A stretch of DNA of 64,000 nt from Vigna angularis (lineage: Eukaryota; Streptophyta; Magnoliopsida; Fabales; Fabaceae): the NCBI RefSeq assembly GCF_016808095.1, contig NC_068979.1, positions 28,353,960 to 28,417,959 of the forward strand, written 5' to 3'. Within the stretch, counting starts at the first letter, position 1, and each line of letters opens with the position of its first letter. The notes under the pieces were generated by a model. That model was not told the DNA's origin, searched no databases, and saw only the letters and a list, made by a program, of their open reading frames with translations. Shown piece after piece: positions 61,501 to 64,000 of this stretch. Made by a program: the position numbers and the translations under genes.

Positions 61501-62327
61501 TATGTAGGGAAGAGACTGAAACAGCAAAATTGAGTGAACAAGTGAACAAACTCTTTTCATCACTTGCTACACTTGCATGCATTGCAAATGGTGATAAATA
61601 TGTGTGTATGCTTGTTTGTTTGAGTGAGCATATCAAACACTATGTCTGCATTTCCCACCGTACACACTTTGAAGTGCCACTTCAAACACTCTCCCTCACA
61701 CACACCCCTCTCTAACCAAATTTAAAAAAAAAGTGTATTGGAATCATCGGGTCTTGAAACCCATCAATCTTTCATATGAACTGTCAACAGCATTTTCCCA
61801 AGGAGTTCCTCTCTTCACTTGACTTTTTCATGCCATTGGCATAGAGGTTTGACAATAAATCCTACCCCCAATACCCACTTTGCATGTGTCCCCTTGGATT
61901 AGTGGTTTCAGAAAGCAACCCTTCATAGTAACATGAGTGTGGCACGCATATTCATTTGTCCACTCTCTTTTTTGCTCCCTACCATCATTCCTTCTATTTA
62001 TTCTATTCTATTCTTTTCTATTCATTTCTACCCAAACCATAGTCTCTCACAAATATATGTTCCTTCCTCGTCGATCATAACCACGTGTCCCACCGACAGT
62101 TCTACCTTGCAGGTCTCTCTCACTCTCATTAACATTCACAACTGCTGTATCACCTTCTATTTTCTTTCCTCCAATTCATTTAAAAAATTATAACTCACTT
62201 AGAAATAAATTATTCATCATAACAATAATTTAAATACTTTTTTAGTTCATTTTTTAAAATTGATGACATACATAAAAGTTATTTAGATATATTTAATAAT
62301 TTTATATTTCTTAAAAGTTGATCAATG
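61501..62327. other. Intergenic spacer upstream of the DUF740 gene
   Basis: CT-rich with CACACACACC-type words near 61695. No gene recognised. Confidence 0.5.
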
Positions 62328-62763
62328 TTAATGTTAGAAATCTAATTATGAATCCAAGTTTCACATAATAGATGAAAAATTAGAACATTATATAAAAATA
62401 AAAGACTCATTAAATCATTAAACCATTGTCTTTAAGGTTTTGGATAAAAAATTATGTCAATCCTTATTTGGTTGGACTCAGATATCATTGGTCTTTATAT
62501 CTCCCAAGTTAACCTTCTCTTCGATAGATCTAACAATAGAAAAAAAAAATCAATAATATGATTTAATTTTTATTGGTATACTTTTTAGTGGATTTTTTAA
62601 CGTTAATGTTGGAAATCCAAGCATTAGTTCAAGTCTCACATTGGATAAAAATAAGAAATTATAACATTATATAAAGGTAAAAAAATCCATTAATTCATTA
62701 CTTTAAAGCTTTAAGTAGAAATAATGTCAATCTCTTATCTAGTTAGACTCAAATATCATCGGT
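62328..62763. repeat. Pair of direct repeats (about 165 bp each), TRIM-like
   Basis: Copy A 62328-62492 and copy B 62600-62763 share GTTAATGTT(A/G)GAAATC, ACATTATATAAA, ATTAAATCATTA/ATTAATTCATTA, the TTAAGGTTTTGG/TTAAAGCTTTAAG word, ATGTCAATC and GACTCA(G/A)ATATCAT. About 110 bp separate them. The layout and length suggest LTRs of a TRIM-like element, but no primer site was found. Confidence 0.7.
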
Positions 62764-62794
62764 GTGAACTTCATTCTCGATAAACTCAATAAAA

Positions 62795-63060
62795 AAAGGT
62801 TTAATGTCACTTTAGGTCCTATTTTCACCCAGAATCTCAAATAGCCCACCTTCTTTTTCAACGTCTCAATTGGGTCCTTAATTTTGTAAAATTGAATCAA
62901 ATAAATTGAGAAAACGCTGTTAAAGAGGGTATTACGTGACATGCTGAGGGTGTTGTTTTAGATTACGTGTCAGTTTATACATAATTGTGACATGTATTTT
63001 GTAATTTTTAAATTAAAAAATTGAGGGTAAATTGGGAAAAAGAAATTAAAGGTTGCTCCT
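62795..63060 (+). mobile_element. Mutator-like left end, same family as 38991
   Basis: AAGGTTTAATGTCACTTTAG then GTCCTATTTT, CTCAAATAGCCC and AACGTCTCAATTGGGTCCTT match the sequence at 38991-39080, and both run into an AAATTAAAAA..TTGGG(A)AAA stretch before the interior. Confidence 0.6.
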
Positions 63061-63780
63061 TTCTCTGATTTCAATTGCAGAGAACAATCTGATTTTGAGG
63101 TGTTTGCGTTTTTGTTCGTTGCGGTTTGGGTTGCTTCGTTGATGGCTTGCGATTTCGATCTCCTTTCCGGCGCGGTGATCTTTCGCGATTAGGGTTTGTG
63201 CGGACGAGTTTTGGGGCTCGTGATGGTGTTGTTTTTGTTTCGTGGTGGTGCGACTCTGGTGCAGAGATCTGGTTCGCGTTGTGATGGAGCCTTCACGTGT
63301 GGCTCGCGAGGTGGTTCAATGAGGATGATGCGAGCTCACAATGGTTTTTCCAATGCTTGTGGCTGTTGCGAGATGCATTGGAGGTGAACGGAGGACCGAC
63401 GAGGTTCTGATGGTGTTCCTGCAGTGGTTGAACGGCGTGGTGGCTGACTATGGATTTAGGATTTTGGTGGGTTGTTATGATGTAGTTCAGATGGGAAGTC
63501 GAAGATGATGATGTGGTTTCTATTTGATGTAGGTTTCTGATGCGATGATGGAGGAGATGATATCGCTAACTGGTGGTTGCAGCGAAGCTCGCAAGGAAGA
63601 AGAAAGGGATCTGCGATTTAGGATTACATGGCAATTGGGATTTTTTGATTTCTCGGTTTGTAGGTGATGAAGATGAATGTGCGGCGACCATGGAGGTTGA
63701 CGACAACGGCTTGTGCTCCGACGAGGATGATGGTGGCGGCACAACGTGGCTGACGACGACATTGGCTAGGTTAGGGAATT
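63061..63780. other. GC-richer segment behind the Mutator-like end
   Basis: Markedly richer in G and C than its surroundings, with GCGGTGATCTTTCGCG and GCGGTTTGGG words and short open frames on both strands. No protein family recognised; likely captured or decayed gene sequence inside the element. Confidence 0.4.
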
Positions 63781-64000
63781 AAGGTTTGGCGGCAGCCTGT
63801 TATATGATATTATTAGTAGTCAACCGAACGACGAAATGTAGGAAGACGTCAAGCGGTGAGGGAGAAGAAGAAGGGAACCGAACGGCTGAAGGCGGTGAGG
63901 CTACCGAGCGAGGCCGAGCAGTGAAGAAGAAGGAGGACACCGAACAGCTGAAGCACGGGAGCCGATCGGTTGAAGATTTTCCAATTCAGCACTTAATTTA
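63781..64000. repeat. CCGAACGG-rich retroelement-like edge
   Basis: AACCGAACG, AACCGAACGG, ACCGAGCGAG, ACCGAACAG and GCCGATCGG occur within 170 bp, the same motif class as in the 46.4-49.0 kb element and the 56.1-58.7 kb block. Cut by the window edge. Confidence 0.45.

Overview
The window reads as nuclear DNA of a flowering plant. It is AT-rich, its genes are split by many spliceosomal introns, and about half of it is decayed LTR retrotransposons and DNA transposons. The protein families are plant types: a plant-length importin-9, the plant-only DUF1262 family and the plant-only DUF740 (OCTOPUS-type) family. The repeat families (TRIMs with a TGGTATCAGA primer site, copia LTRs, and a GRF zinc-finger fragment beside a Mutator-like end) suggest a legume, perhaps the Vigna/Phaseolus group. 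That species guess is inference.

Layout. 1-5.2 kb: LTR remnant, AT-rich spacer, a TA microsatellite and the 3' flank of the first gene. 5.2-35.7 kb: one complete minus-strand importin-9 gene. I could assemble 33 coding exons, all in frame, into 1022 codons. Its large introns hold nested mobile elements: a Ty3/gypsy fragment interrupted by a hAT-like element, copia pieces in both orientations, solo LTRs and a complete TRIM. Intron 2 has the sequence signature of a minor-spliceosome (U12) AT-AC intron, and intron 22 is GC-AG. 36.4-39.9 kb: a Mutator-like element with long terminal inverted repeats, an LTR-like block, and a broken GRF zinc-finger/membrane gene next to another Mutator-like end.

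41.1-54.3 kb: three DUF1262 paralogues, one plus and two minus, each with one phase-2 intron at the same glycine codon. A TRIM has inserted in the intron of the first. A 2.6-kb non-autonomous LTR retrotransposon with 5-bp target duplications lies between the second and third. 49.5-52.1 kb and 56.1-58.7 kb: long LTR-like blocks. 60.0-61.2 kb: an intronless minus-strand DUF740 gene. 61.7-64.0 kb: direct repeats, another Mutator-like end with GC-rich captured sequence, and a short stretch rich in CCGAACGG-type motifs.

The genes do not form a pathway: importin-9 is housekeeping nuclear import, DUF740 proteins are plasma-membrane-associated, and the DUF1262 cluster is of unknown biochemical function. 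No tRNA, rRNA or CRISPR was seen.
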